Assembly: GCF_017309585.1 (NCBI RefSeq)
Contig: NZ_CP071321.1
Coordinates: 1,860,001-1,924,000 of the forward strand
Direction: 5' to 3'
DNA length: 64,000 nucleotides
DNA from: Nitrogeniibacter aestuarii
GTDB taxonomy: Bacteria; Pseudomonadota; Gammaproteobacteria; Burkholderiales; Rhodocyclaceae
The notes under the pieces were generated by a model that saw only the letters and a list, made by a program, of their open reading frames with translations, was not told the origin of the DNA and ran no database searches. Below, piece by piece: positions 26,619 to 33,749 of the stretch. The stretch's first letter is position 1. Each line of letters starts with the position of its first letter. Both the position numbers and the translations under genes were made by a program.

Positions 26619-26654
26619 TGTCACGTTTTGGAGCACTTGGTTGTTAATGGAGCA
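26619..26654. promoter_or_regulatory. Tandem enhancer-like sites between two divergent sigma-54 promoters
   Basis: TGTCACGTTTTGGAGCA (26619-26635) and TGGTTGTTAATGGAGCA (26638-26654), starts 19 bp apart. Both fit TG-N4-N5-GGAGCA, the same architecture as 36590-36606, 39750-39766 and (reverse) 10948-10964. The position, 130 bp from one promoter and 200 bp from the other, suits an enhancer-binding protein; the AcoR-like activator at 39856 is the natural candidate. Confidence 0.5.
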
Positions 26655-26739
26655 GCGGTCAGCAGATAAAAAAATTGACGCATTGCAGCAATAGATCGCC
26701 CGTGTTGTTTTAAATAAATTTGTAATTTCGGCAATACTA

Positions 26740-26776
26740 CGGGCAAAGGACATTGCTTTCTTGGGAAAAATTCCCG
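26740..26776. promoter_or_regulatory. CGGGM/TCCCG operator pair upstream of the lanthanide-type dehydrogenase
   Basis: Near-perfect palindrome TGGGAAAAATTCCCG at 26762-26776 with a half-site CGGGC at 26740-26744, exactly 22 bp upstream. It lies 60-95 bp upstream of the -24 element. The same 22-bp phasing is seen at 29141/29163 and 32315/32337. Confidence 0.45.
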
Positions 26777-26832
26777 ATTTGCGAATCGCTGATTATTCGG
26801 GCGTTTCGAGCATGCTGTGCGGCATTTCACGG

Positions 26833-26849
26833 CTGGCACACGCTTTGCA
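26833..26849 (+). promoter_or_regulatory. Sigma-54 promoter of the lanthanide-type dehydrogenase gene
   Basis: CTGGCACACGCTTTGCA: complete -24 (CTGGCAC) and -12 (TTTGCA) elements with GG-N10-GC spacing. Predicted transcription start near 26860, giving a leader of about 67 nt that opens with a hairpin. Confidence 0.75.
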
Positions 26850-26861
26850 TGTAGAAGTGCG

Positions 26862-26880
26862 GTGGAGCGCATTGCTCCAC
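26862..26880 (+). other. Leader hairpin at the 5' end of the dehydrogenase mRNA
   Basis: GTGGAGC-GCATT-GCTCCAC, a 7-bp stem with a 5-base loop, starting about 2 nt after the predicted transcription start. A stem at the extreme 5' end often protects an abundant mRNA from RNase E. The arms also contain GGAGC, as in the enhancer-like sites but in the opposite arrangement. Confidence 0.5.
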
Positions 26881-26926
26881 GCCCAAAAACACATACGACA
26901 CTGGGTCAATTCTAGGAGGAATCTCG

Positions 26927-28738
26927 ATGAGACAATCGCGCAAGCCGTTCAACTGGACGGCACTCTCGGCCGCCGTTGCTACCGCGTTCACACTGGGCGT
27001 CGGTTCTGCACAAGCCGGCGTGACCGACGCGGACATCCTGAACGATGCCAAGACGACTGGGGACGTGGTCTCCTTCGGTCTGGGCACGCAAGGTCAGCGT
27101 TACAGCCCCCTGACGATGGTCAATACCAAGACGGTCAAGGACCTGGTGCCCGTGTGGTCCATGTCTTTCGGTGGTGAGAAGCAGCGCGGCCAGGAATCCC
27201 AGCCGCTGGTGCACGATGGTGTGATGTTCGTGACCGCTTCCTACAGCCGTATCTTTGCTGTTGACGCCAAGACCGGCAAGAAGCTGTGGAAGTACGAGCA
27301 TCGTCTGCCGGACGGCATCATGCCGTGCTGCGACGTGATCAACCGTGGCGCTGCGCTGTACGACAACCTGGTGATCTTCGGTACCCTGGACGCTCAGGTC
27401 GTTGCGCTTGACCGCGAAACCGGCAAGGTCGTGTGGAAAGAGAAAGTTGACGATTACAAGGCTGGCTACTCCATGTCCGCTGCCCCGATCATCGTCAAGG
27501 GTATGGTCATCACCGGTGTGTCCGGTGGCGAATTCGGTGTTGTGGGTCGCCTGGAAGCCCGTGATGCCAAGACCGGCAAGATGGTCTGGGTTCGCCCGGT
27601 GGTCGAAGGCCACATGGGTTACACCTTCGACGCCTCCGGCAACAAGAAGGAAAACGGTATTTCCGGTAACACCAACGCCACCTGGCCGGGTGATCTCTGG
27701 AAGACCGGTGGTGCTGCGACCTGGAACGGCGCCACCTACGATCCGGAAACCAACCTGATCTTCGTCGGTACCGGTAACCCGGCTCCGTGGAACAGCCATG
27801 CACGTGGCGCTGGCGAGCCGAAGGCCGACAACAGCGGTGACAACCTGTTTGCCGCTTCCACCGTGGCCATCAACCCGGACAACGGCAAGATCGTCTGGCA
27901 CTACCAGACCACCCCGCGCGAAGGCTGGGACTTTGACGGTGTGAACGAGTTCGTTTCCTTCGACTACAAGGATCCGAAGTCCGGCAAGGTCATCAAGGCC
28001 GGTGGTAAGGCTGACCGTAACGGCTTCTTCTACGTGATCGACCGTACCAACGGCAAGCTGCTCAACGCTTTCCCGTTCGTCAACAAGATCACCTGGGCCA
28101 AGGGTATCGATCTCGAGACCGGTCGTCCGATCTTCAACGAAGACAACCGTCCGGGCAATCCGACCAAGGGCGCAGATGGCAAGAAGGGTGAAGTGGTCTT
28201 CGCCGTGCCGTCCTTCCTCGGCGGCAAGAACCAGATGCAGATCGCCTACAACCCGGATACCGGCCTGTTCTACGTGCCGGCCAACGAGTGGGGCATGGAC
28301 ATCTGGAACGAGCCGGTTGCCTACAAGAAAGGCGCTGCCTACCTGGGTGCTGGCTTCACCATCAAGCCGCTGCATGAAGACTACATCGGTGCCCTGCGCG
28401 CGATCGACCCGACCACCGGCAAGATCGTGTGGGAGCAGAAGAACTACGCTCCGCTGTGGGGTGGTGTCCTGACCACCGCAGGTGGCCTGTCCTTCTACGG
28501 TACGCCTGAAGGCTACCTGAAGGCGCTGGATGCCAAGACCGGTGAGGAAGTCTGGAGCTTCCAGGTCGGTACCGGTATCGTGGCCCCCCCGATCACCTGG
28601 GAAATGGACGGTGAGCAGTACATCTCCGTCGCCGCAGGTTGGGGTGGTGCTGTCCCGCTGTGGGGTGGTGACGTGGCTCGCCGCGTGAACTACCTGGAGC
28701 AGGGCGGTTCCGTCTGGACCTTCAAGCTGCACAAGTAA
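26927..28738 (+). CDS. PQQ-dependent alcohol dehydrogenase, lanthanide type (PedH-like)
   Basis: 603 residues; AGGAGG lies 6 bases before the ATG. Signal peptide ends at AQA (about residue 30). Eight-bladed quinoprotein propeller. PQQ and metal site: vicinal disulfide Cys134-Cys135 (MPCCDV), Glu202 (GGEFGVVG), Asn284 (GTGNPAPWN), catalytic Asp335 and a second Asp337 (WDFDGVNE). The extra Asp two residues after the catalytic one is the known mark of lanthanide-dependent enzymes (XoxF, PedH, ExaF). Overall it resembles the ethanol-dehydrogenase branch rather than MxaF. It oxidises primary alcohols or aldehydes in the periplasm and passes electrons to cytochrome c. It has a sigma-54 promoter, a clean codon pattern suggesting high expression, and its own terminator. 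Confidence 0.92.
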   Translation: MRQSRKPFNWTALSAAVATAFTLGVGSAQAGVTDADILNDAKTTGDVVSFGLGTQGQRYSPLTMVNTKTVKDLVPVWSMSFGGEKQRGQESQPLVHDGVMFVTASYSRIFAVDAKTGKKLWKYEHRLPDGIMPCCDVINRGAALYDNLVIFGTLDAQVVALDRETGKVVWKEKVDDYKAGYSMSAAPIIVKGMVITGVSGGEFGVVGRLEARDAKTGKMVWVRPVVEGHMGYTFDASGNKKENGISGNTNATWPGDLWKTGGAATWNGATYDPETNLIFVGTGNPAPWNSHARGAGEPKADNSGDNLFAASTVAINPDNGKIVWHYQTTPREGWDFDGVNEFVSFDYKDPKSGKVIKAGGKADRNGFFYVIDRTNGKLLNAFPFVNKITWAKGIDLETGRPIFNEDNRPGNPTKGADGKKGEVVFAVPSFLGGKNQMQIAYNPDTGLFYVPANEWGMDIWNEPVAYKKGAAYLGAGFTIKPLHEDYIGALRAIDPTTGKIVWEQKNYAPLWGGVLTTAGGLSFYGTPEGYLKALDAKTGEEVWSFQVGTGIVAPPITWEMDGEQYISVAAGWGGAVPLWGGDVARRVNYLEQGGSVWTFKLHK

Positions 28739-28784
28739 TCGATTCGTTGGCCCTGCCTGGCAGGGTCGGCGATTGATGCGAAAA

Positions 28785-28802
28785 CCCGCGCCTCGGCGCG
28801 GG
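28785..28802 (+). terminator. Intrinsic terminator after the lanthanide-type dehydrogenase (bidirectional)
   Basis: CCCGCGC-CTCG-GCGCGGG stem (28785-28802) with AAAA before and TTTTTTT after it, 47 bases past the stop codon. A smaller hairpin CCCTGCC/GGCAGGG lies just upstream. The flanking A-run means it can also stop minus-strand transcripts coming from 29 kb. Confidence 0.9.
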
Positions 28803-28811
28803 TTTTTTTAT

Positions 28812-29191
28812 TGCGTGTCAGCGAGTGGCAACCTGAAATGAGGGAAGTTGAAGCTGGACACGATGGGGTGTCAGGCCTGACTGAGTGACCCGTGGCGGTT
28901 GGCAATCCGTGTCTTGTCGGTGTGCCTGGGTCGGGTGAGGCCGGCGGGAGCCGGGACGCCCCGATGGGAGATGAGCGCGAAAAAATCCCACGAGCCGCGC
29001 CGCCTGTGGCGGCGAGCCATATGCCTGCACCGTTGGCGTGGCCCTTCGCGGTCGTGGTAAGGGGCTTAGGTCCTTGCAGTGCGGAGACATATGCCTTGCG
29101 TGACCAGTCCTTAGTCTCTCGCATCCGCACGGGATATTTCCGGGAGTGTGTCCCGGCAGATTCGGGAATTTTTCCCGCCGTCGGGCGGGGG
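28812..29191 (-). other. 380-bp gap with possible hidden minus-strand transcript
   Basis: No convincing gene. At its right end are three phased palindromes (29130-29177). On the minus strand from there, transcription would run toward the bidirectional terminator at 28785-28802, so a transcript of about 300 nt is possible. Two GCA(A)GGCATATG repeats occur on that strand (around 29085 and 29018); the second opens a 49-codon, very basic reading frame beginning MARRHRRRG without a good ribosome-binding site. I do not call it a gene. Confidence 0.3.
29130..29177. promoter_or_regulatory. Three helically phased CGGGA-N5-TCCCG palindromes
   Basis: CGGGATATTTCCGGG (29130-29144, imperfect), CGGGAGTGTGTCCCG (29141-29155, perfect) and CGGGAATTTTTCCCG (29163-29177, perfect). 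Start-to-start distances are 11 and 22 bp, one and two helical turns. They sit just past the stop codon of the PedF-like cytochrome gene, an odd place unless they control something on the minus strand to the left. Confidence 0.5.
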
Positions 29192-29680
29192 TCATTCTTT
29201 GCGTTGCTCTTGGCGGGCGTTCTCCACGAAACTCCGAATTGCCCAGATCACTTCAGTGCTGATCAACGCCTTCCAGGCCGGCATGTGGCGCACCCCCACC
29301 TTGACCTTGCCTTCCTCGACAGAGGTCTTGAAATAGAAGTCGGCATCGGATTGACAGCGCCGTTTCCACTGACCGGCAATCAGGCGATCGCAGCCCTGAC
29401 CCACACGACGCAAATCCGGCGCGGGCATCCTGCTGCCATCGGCGTTGGCACCATGGCATACCGCACACGATTGGTGGTAGGCCTCGCGCCCGGTCGCGAT
29501 CGCCACCGCATTGCCGCGATAGGGGTTGAGATCGGTCGACCGATCAGCGATGGGCGGGAGTGCCGATGTATCGACGGTGGGGGCGACAGTGGCAATTTCA
29601 GCCCGCGCTGGCGGGGCACTCAATATGATCAAGAGCGCGAACCCGACTGTCGCGCAGCGACGATGGTGTGTGTGCGTCAT
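29192..29680 (-). CDS. PedF-like cytochrome c-550, electron acceptor of PQQ dehydrogenase
   Basis: 162 residues from the ATG at 29680, chosen because its ATGA overlaps the stop of the pentapeptide gene and GAGGG lies about 9 bases upstream; an ATG at 29689 is too close to that site. Signal peptide (ATVGFALLIILSAPPARA), one haem motif CAVCHG near residue 80, and a distal Met in GVRHMPAW. The family pattern LNPYRGNAVAIATGREAYHQSCAVCHG is that of PedF/ExaB-type cytochromes that take electrons from PQQ ethanol dehydrogenases. It ends the operon led by the calcium-type dehydrogenase. Confidence 0.88.
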   Translation of the reverse strand: MTHTHHRRCATVGFALLIILSAPPARAEIATVAPTVDTSALPPIADRSTDLNPYRGNAVAIATGREAYHQSCAVCHGANADGSRMPAPDLRRVGQGCDRLIAGQWKRRCQSDADFYFKTSVEEGKVKVGVRHMPAWKALISTEVIWAIRSFVENARQEQRKE

Positions 29681-30267
29681 CGCGCCCATCCCTCAGGACA
29701 GCCTGTGCACCCTGTGAAGTCAGAATCCGGGAAGATCGTGAATCGCAACTTGCAGCCCTCCATGGTGGCGCCGCGCAGATTCACCGTGACGAACTTGGCC
29801 TCTTGCAAATCGGCGCTGATGAGCCTGGCATGATCGAGCCAGGCGAAATTCAACCGGGCGAATTCGAGACTGGCACCGGTGAAGTCGGCGCCGGTAAAGT
29901 CGGCGCGCATCAGACGGGCAGAGTAGAGATTTGCGCCAGTGAGCGTGGCATTTCGAAAGAGGGCGGCGGGGGCGCTTGCCTTGCTCAGGTCAGCCGCAGT
30001 GAGGTTGGCACCGTCGAGATTGGCAATGGCCAGATTGGCGGCCCGCAGGTTGGCGCGGGTGAGATCGGCGCCGCGCAGATCGGCGCCCACCAGATTCTTG
30101 CCAGACAGATCGGCATGGCGCAGATCCGCCCCGGGACACCGGGTGTAGGGCCAGATCGGACAGCCATTGATCACCAGCGGTTCGACAAGTGGGGCTGCAG
30201 CGACGCCAACGGATGGCACCATGATCGCTGCGGACGCCACGGCAAGCGCCTGAATGGTCTTGTTCAT
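29677..30267 (-). CDS. Exported pentapeptide-repeat protein
   Basis: 196 residues. Signal peptide (NKTIQALAVASAAIMVPSVGVAAA), then about 20 pentapeptide repeats of the A(D/N)Lxx type (e.g. ADLRHADLSGKNLVGADLRG) that form a right-handed quadrilateral helix. Cys residues flank the repeats (NGCPIWPYTRCPG, and GCTGCPEGW at the end), probably as disulfides. Most pentapeptide proteins are cytoplasmic; an exported one between a PQQ dehydrogenase and its cytochrome is unusual. It may be a scaffold or docking factor for those partners. No enzymatic role is visible. Confidence 0.8.
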   Translation of the reverse strand: MNKTIQALAVASAAIMVPSVGVAAAPLVEPLVINGCPIWPYTRCPGADLRHADLSGKNLVGADLRGADLTRANLRAANLAIANLDGANLTAADLSKASAPAALFRNATLTGANLYSARLMRADFTGADFTGASLEFARLNFAWLDHARLISADLQEAKFVTVNLRGATMEGCKLRFTIFPDSDFTGCTGCPEGWAR

Positions 30268-30338
30268 AGGGAGACTTCCAGAGGGGCTGGCATCGGGAGG
30301 CGTGAACTGCGTCCCGATGCCGGGTGAAGACGCGTGCG

Positions 30339-32219
30339 TCAGTGGCGCGCGATCTGTTTGGGCAAGCGGAACACCCAGAACGAGCCGCCTTGCGTCACCT
30401 GCTTCGTGAGTTCTGCCATGTCACCGCCCCACAGAGGCACCGCACCGCCGTAGCCCGACTGGATGCCAACGTATTGCTCTCCGTCCATCTCCCAGGTGAT
30501 GGGGACCGAGACAACGCCGGAGCCTGTCTGGAACTTCCACAGTTCTTCACCGTTCTTCGCGTCAAAGGCCTTCACATAGCCGTCGGACGTGCCGGTAAAG
30601 ACGAGCCCGCCCGCCGTGGTCAAGGTGCCGGCCCAGAGCGGGAAGGTTTCCTTGTGCTCCCAGGCGATCTTGCCGGTCTTGGGATCAATGGCGCGCAGGA
30701 TGCCCACATGGTCGTCGTGCAATTTCTTGATGCGGAAGCCCTGGCCCAGGTAAGCCGAACCGGCCTTGTACGTGAGTTTCTCCGTCCAGTAGTCCATGGC
30801 CCAGTGGTTGGCCGGAATGTAGAACAGCTCCGTGTCCGGGCTGTAGGACATGGGCATCCAGTTCGTCCCACCCAGGAACGGGGGAGAGACGAAGACGGAG
30901 TCGCCCTTGTCCGCGCCCGGTGCGACTTTGGGCGGACGGTTGTTGTTCTCGATCGGTTGCCCGGTCTTGAGGTCGAACCCGGACGCCCAGGTGATGCCGT
31001 CAACGAAAGGCCATGCGCCAATCAGCGACGTGGGCTTGTTGGGGTAGCCCGCGCCCTTGGCGAGTTTTTCGCGATCGGTCACGAAGAAGAAACCGTTGCG
31101 GTCGGCGTGCGCCGAGGCTTTGACGAGCTTTCCTGTCTTCGGATCCTTGTATTCGAAGAGCAGCACGGAGTTGTTGCCCGAAAAGTCCCAGGCATCGTTC
31201 GGGGTGTGCTGGAAGAAGCCCTTGAGTTCGCCGGTCGAGGCATCCACATAGGCTTGGCCAGAGGTGAACAGGCTGGGCCAGTTGCGCGGGTCATCGCCCT
31301 CGGCCGTTCGCTTCCAGGTGTTCCAGGGGGCCGGGTTGCCGGTGCCGATCACGACCATGTTGTTCTCAATGTCGAAACTGGCGGTCTGCCAGGGCGCGCC
31401 ACCACCATGGCTCCAGGCTTCGACCTTGCCGGTGGGGGATTTCGGGTCGTCCGGCCAGCTGGGTGCTTTCGCGTCACCCGTCGGTGTGCTTTCCTTGCCG
31501 TTGAGACGCCCCATATGGCCTTCGACCATCGGGCGCGCCCACACCTCTTCGCCGGTGTCCGGGTCACGCGCAAACAGCCACCCGACCACGCCGAACTCGT
31601 CACCGGATGAGCCATGCACCAGCAGGACGCGATCGTTCTTCTGGTCCTTCACGATGAAGGGGGCGCCCGTCATGGTGTAGCCCACCTTGTGATCGCCGAA
31701 TTTCTTTTTCCAGACCACCTTGCCGGTGTCCTTGTTCAAGGCCACGACGGCAGCGTCGAGGGTGCCGAAATAGACCTTGTCGCCATAGATGGCCGGCCCG
31801 CGATTGACCACATCGCAGCACGGGCGGATGTCGTCGGGCAGTCGCGCCTCGTATTCCCAGATGCGTTTTCCGGTGCGGGCGTCAATGGCGAAAATGCGCG
31901 AATAGGATGCGGTCACGTAGATCACGCCGTCATGAACCAGTGCCTGTGCTTCCTGGCCACGCTGTTTCTCGCCACCGAACGAAAAGCTCCACGCCGGCAC
32001 GAGCCCCGCAACGGTTTTGGTGTTGATCTGTTTGAGCGGGCTGTGCCGCTGCGCCTTCAGGCCCAGACCGTAGGACAGCACATCCTCGGTGCTGTTGGCA
32101 TCGTTGCGGATCTCGTCCCATGTGACATGCTTGCTTGCTTGGGCTGTGGCACTCAGCGCAGCCATGACGGCGATCGACATGATCGTCAGGGTTCGCTCAC
32201 CTCGGTGATTTTTTCTCAT
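30339..32219 (-). CDS. PQQ-dependent alcohol dehydrogenase, calcium type (PedE/ExaA-like)
   Basis: 626 residues from the ATG at 32219 (AGGAG 7 bases upstream); the frame stays open to 32390 without support. Signal peptide (RTLTIMSIAVMAALSATAQA). Propeller and site residues as in ethanol dehydrogenases: vicinal disulfide in RPCCDV, GDEFGVVG, GTGNPAPWN, catalytic Asp345 in WDFSGNN. The residue two places on is Ser347, not Asp, so calcium is the expected metal. It leads the operon with the pentapeptide protein and PedF-like cytochrome. A palindrome CGGGATTTGTTCCCT lies 118 bp upstream. No sigma-54 promoter is visible, unlike the lanthanide-type gene. Confidence 0.92.
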   Translation of the reverse strand: MRKNHRGERTLTIMSIAVMAALSATAQASKHVTWDEIRNDANSTEDVLSYGLGLKAQRHSPLKQINTKTVAGLVPAWSFSFGGEKQRGQEAQALVHDGVIYVTASYSRIFAIDARTGKRIWEYEARLPDDIRPCCDVVNRGPAIYGDKVYFGTLDAAVVALNKDTGKVVWKKKFGDHKVGYTMTGAPFIVKDQKNDRVLLVHGSSGDEFGVVGWLFARDPDTGEEVWARPMVEGHMGRLNGKESTPTGDAKAPSWPDDPKSPTGKVEAWSHGGGAPWQTASFDIENNMVVIGTGNPAPWNTWKRTAEGDDPRNWPSLFTSGQAYVDASTGELKGFFQHTPNDAWDFSGNNSVLLFEYKDPKTGKLVKASAHADRNGFFFVTDREKLAKGAGYPNKPTSLIGAWPFVDGITWASGFDLKTGQPIENNNRPPKVAPGADKGDSVFVSPPFLGGTNWMPMSYSPDTELFYIPANHWAMDYWTEKLTYKAGSAYLGQGFRIKKLHDDHVGILRAIDPKTGKIAWEHKETFPLWAGTLTTAGGLVFTGTSDGYVKAFDAKNGEELWKFQTGSGVVSVPITWEMDGEQYVGIQSGYGGAVPLWGGDMAELTKQVTQGGSFWVFRLPKQIARH

Positions 32220-32314
32220 TTTGACTCCTGGTCTCCAATACTCGATTTGCCGACGAACACGGAGATGTGCCGGTCGGGTGGCAGCCAGTATCATGATTAG
32301 CGCGCCCGCTCGCC

Positions 32315-32351
32315 CGGGAGCCCGACCCACCGAAACCGGGATTTGTTCCCT
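32315..32351. promoter_or_regulatory. Phased palindromes between calcium-type dehydrogenase and kinase genes
   Basis: CGGGATTTGTTCCCT at 32337-32351, one mismatch from CGGGA-N5-TCCCG, plus a weaker CGGGA-GCCCG-ACCCA at 32315-32329, exactly 22 bp away. The pair is 96 bp from the dehydrogenase ATG and 52 bp from the kinase start. A -10-like GATACT is found about 25 bases downstream on the minus strand. Confidence 0.45.
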
Positions 32352-32402
32352 TCTGCCGCGACCATGCGCAAAGCCGTGATTGCCGGGCATGGACTCTGCT
32401 TA

Positions 32403-33749
32403 ATGTTTCGTATGCACGAAAAGACAATGGATCTGCGCTGGCGCCTGAGTTCCTACCTCGCGCTGTTCTTCGGGGTACTGCTGATTGCGGTGGCCGGGGG
32501 GAGCGCTGTTTCGCTCAAGCACGACGTCGGAGAGGAAATCGATGCCTCCGTGCGCATGCTCGAGCTGATGAGTGCCGCCGCCAAGGGCGATGGCAGCGGT
32601 GTCGAAGCGCTGGCGCGTGACGGCGTGCGTCATATTCGCGTCGGACTCACGCGCGACGAGTTGCTCGATGCTTCCGGTCCGCAGGAAGCGTGGTGGGTTC
32701 GAGCAGCAACCCGATGGCTGGCGGCGGATCGCACTCGTGACGCGCAGATACGCCAGATCGATGTGGGCGGCCTGACGCTTTACGTCAAACCCAATCCCGA
32801 GAGCGAAATCAGTGAGATCGTTCAGGACGTCGGGCGCTGGATCGCGACCATCCTGGCCTTTTCATTGCTCACGAGCGGGATGGTGTGGTTCGCGGTCGGA
32901 CGGGCGCTCGCACCCGCGCGGGTACTCAAGTCGCGGATCGACCGGCTCGATAGTGCCGACGGCAAACACCTGGCCCCGCACAACTTCGCGCTGCAGGAAT
33001 TCAACATGCTCTCGGACGCCGTCGACGACATGGCGCGGAAGCTGGCTGTTGCACGGGCGGCACAACGCTCATTGTCACAATGTCTCATTTCGGTACAGGA
33101 GAGCGAGCGCAAGGACATTGCGCGCGAGTTGCACGACGAATTCGGTCAGTCCCTGACGGCGATCAGTCTGTCAGCGGCCTACATCGAGCGTCACTCGCCC
33201 GGCGAGGCGATGGTCCAGCAGCGTCAGGCCGCTGCCGACATCTGCGGCCAGGCTGACTATCTGGCGCAACACCTGCGCGCACTGCTCTCACGATTGCGGC
33301 CCTACGGCCTCGACAGTGTGGGGCTGATCGAAACCATGCGGGACTGCGTGCGGTCCTGGCAGGATCGCCGACCGGGGGTGCACGTGGCCTTTGCTCCGCC
33401 CGAGCGGCTGCCGGTGACAGACCCGGGCAAGGCATTGTTCCTGTACCGTGGTCTGCAGGAGGCGCTCACGAATATCGCCCGGCACAGCAATGCGTCGCAT
33501 GTCGTGATTGCCATCGTCGAGGGTGCCGATCAGATCGAAATGACGATCAGCGATGACGGCGTTGGTGTCGATGAATCGAGCACCGCTCAGGGCGTCGGTC
33601 TGATGGGGATGGCCGAGCGCGCCGCCATGGTGGGCGGATCGTTCAGGATGGTCTCGAGTCCCGGGCATGGGTGTACCGTCAAGCTGACGCTGCCCGCGGG
33701 CGATGACGCAGATGACACACAGAACAAGCAAAGCAAGGAGACGCTATGA
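32403..33749 (+). CDS. Sensor histidine kinase, NarX/DegS type (possible PedS2 counterpart)
   Basis: About 448 residues from the ATG at 32403; ATG codons at 32412 and 32427 are equally possible since no strong ribosome-binding site is seen. Two membrane helices enclose a periplasmic domain of about 120 residues whose start is acidic (DVGEEIDAS). Then HAMP, a HisKA_3 box (IARELHDEFGQSLTAISLSAAYIE) and a HATPase (GLQEALTNIARHSNA, SDDGVGVDE, GLMGMAERA). It is divergent from the calcium-type dehydrogenase. In Pseudomonas putida the kinase PedS2 beside pedE/pedH senses lanthanides; position makes this a candidate counterpart, but no metal site is proven. Confidence 0.88.
   Translation: MFRMHEKTMDLRWRLSSYLALFFGVLLIAVAGGSAVSLKHDVGEEIDASVRMLELMSAAAKGDGSGVEALARDGVRHIRVGLTRDELLDASGPQEAWWVRAATRWLAADRTRDAQIRQIDVGGLTLYVKPNPESEISEIVQDVGRWIATILAFSLLTSGMVWFAVGRALAPARVLKSRIDRLDSADGKHLAPHNFALQEFNMLSDAVDDMARKLAVARAAQRSLSQCLISVQESERKDIARELHDEFGQSLTAISLSAAYIERHSPGEAMVQQRQAAADICGQADYLAQHLRALLSRLRPYGLDSVGLIETMRDCVRSWQDRRPGVHVAFAPPERLPVTDPGKALFLYRGLQEALTNIARHSNASHVVIAIVEGADQIEMTISDDGVGVDESSTAQGVGLMGMAERAAMVGGSFRMVSSPGHGCTVKLTLPAGDDADDTQNKQSKETL

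Larger units (their letters stand above)
26440..26926. promoter_or_regulatory. 487-bp divergent control region of the lanthanide-type dehydrogenase and the SoxYZ operon
   Basis: AT-richer than its surroundings and without a gene. It holds, left to right: a minus-strand sigma-54 promoter (26477-26491), a TGACAC (26521-26526), GTGTCA repeats (26601, 26618), two enhancer-like sites TGTCAC-N5-GGAGCA (26619-26635) and TGGTTG-N5-GGAGCA (26638-26654), a half-site CGGGC (26740) and palindrome TGGGA-N5-TCCCG (26762-26776) exactly 22 bp apart, a plus-strand sigma-54 promoter (26833-26849), and a leader hairpin (26862-26880). Confidence 0.6.

Noticed and set aside
26912..28732. A 606-codon open frame on the minus strand opposite the lanthanide-type dehydrogenase
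   Set aside because: It mirrors the codon bias of the real gene and has no domain; there is no start signal.
28818..29195. A 125-codon minus-strand frame beginning MTPARRREKF
   Set aside because: Very Pro/Arg-rich with no domain; it starts inside the cytochrome coding end and lacks a start signal.
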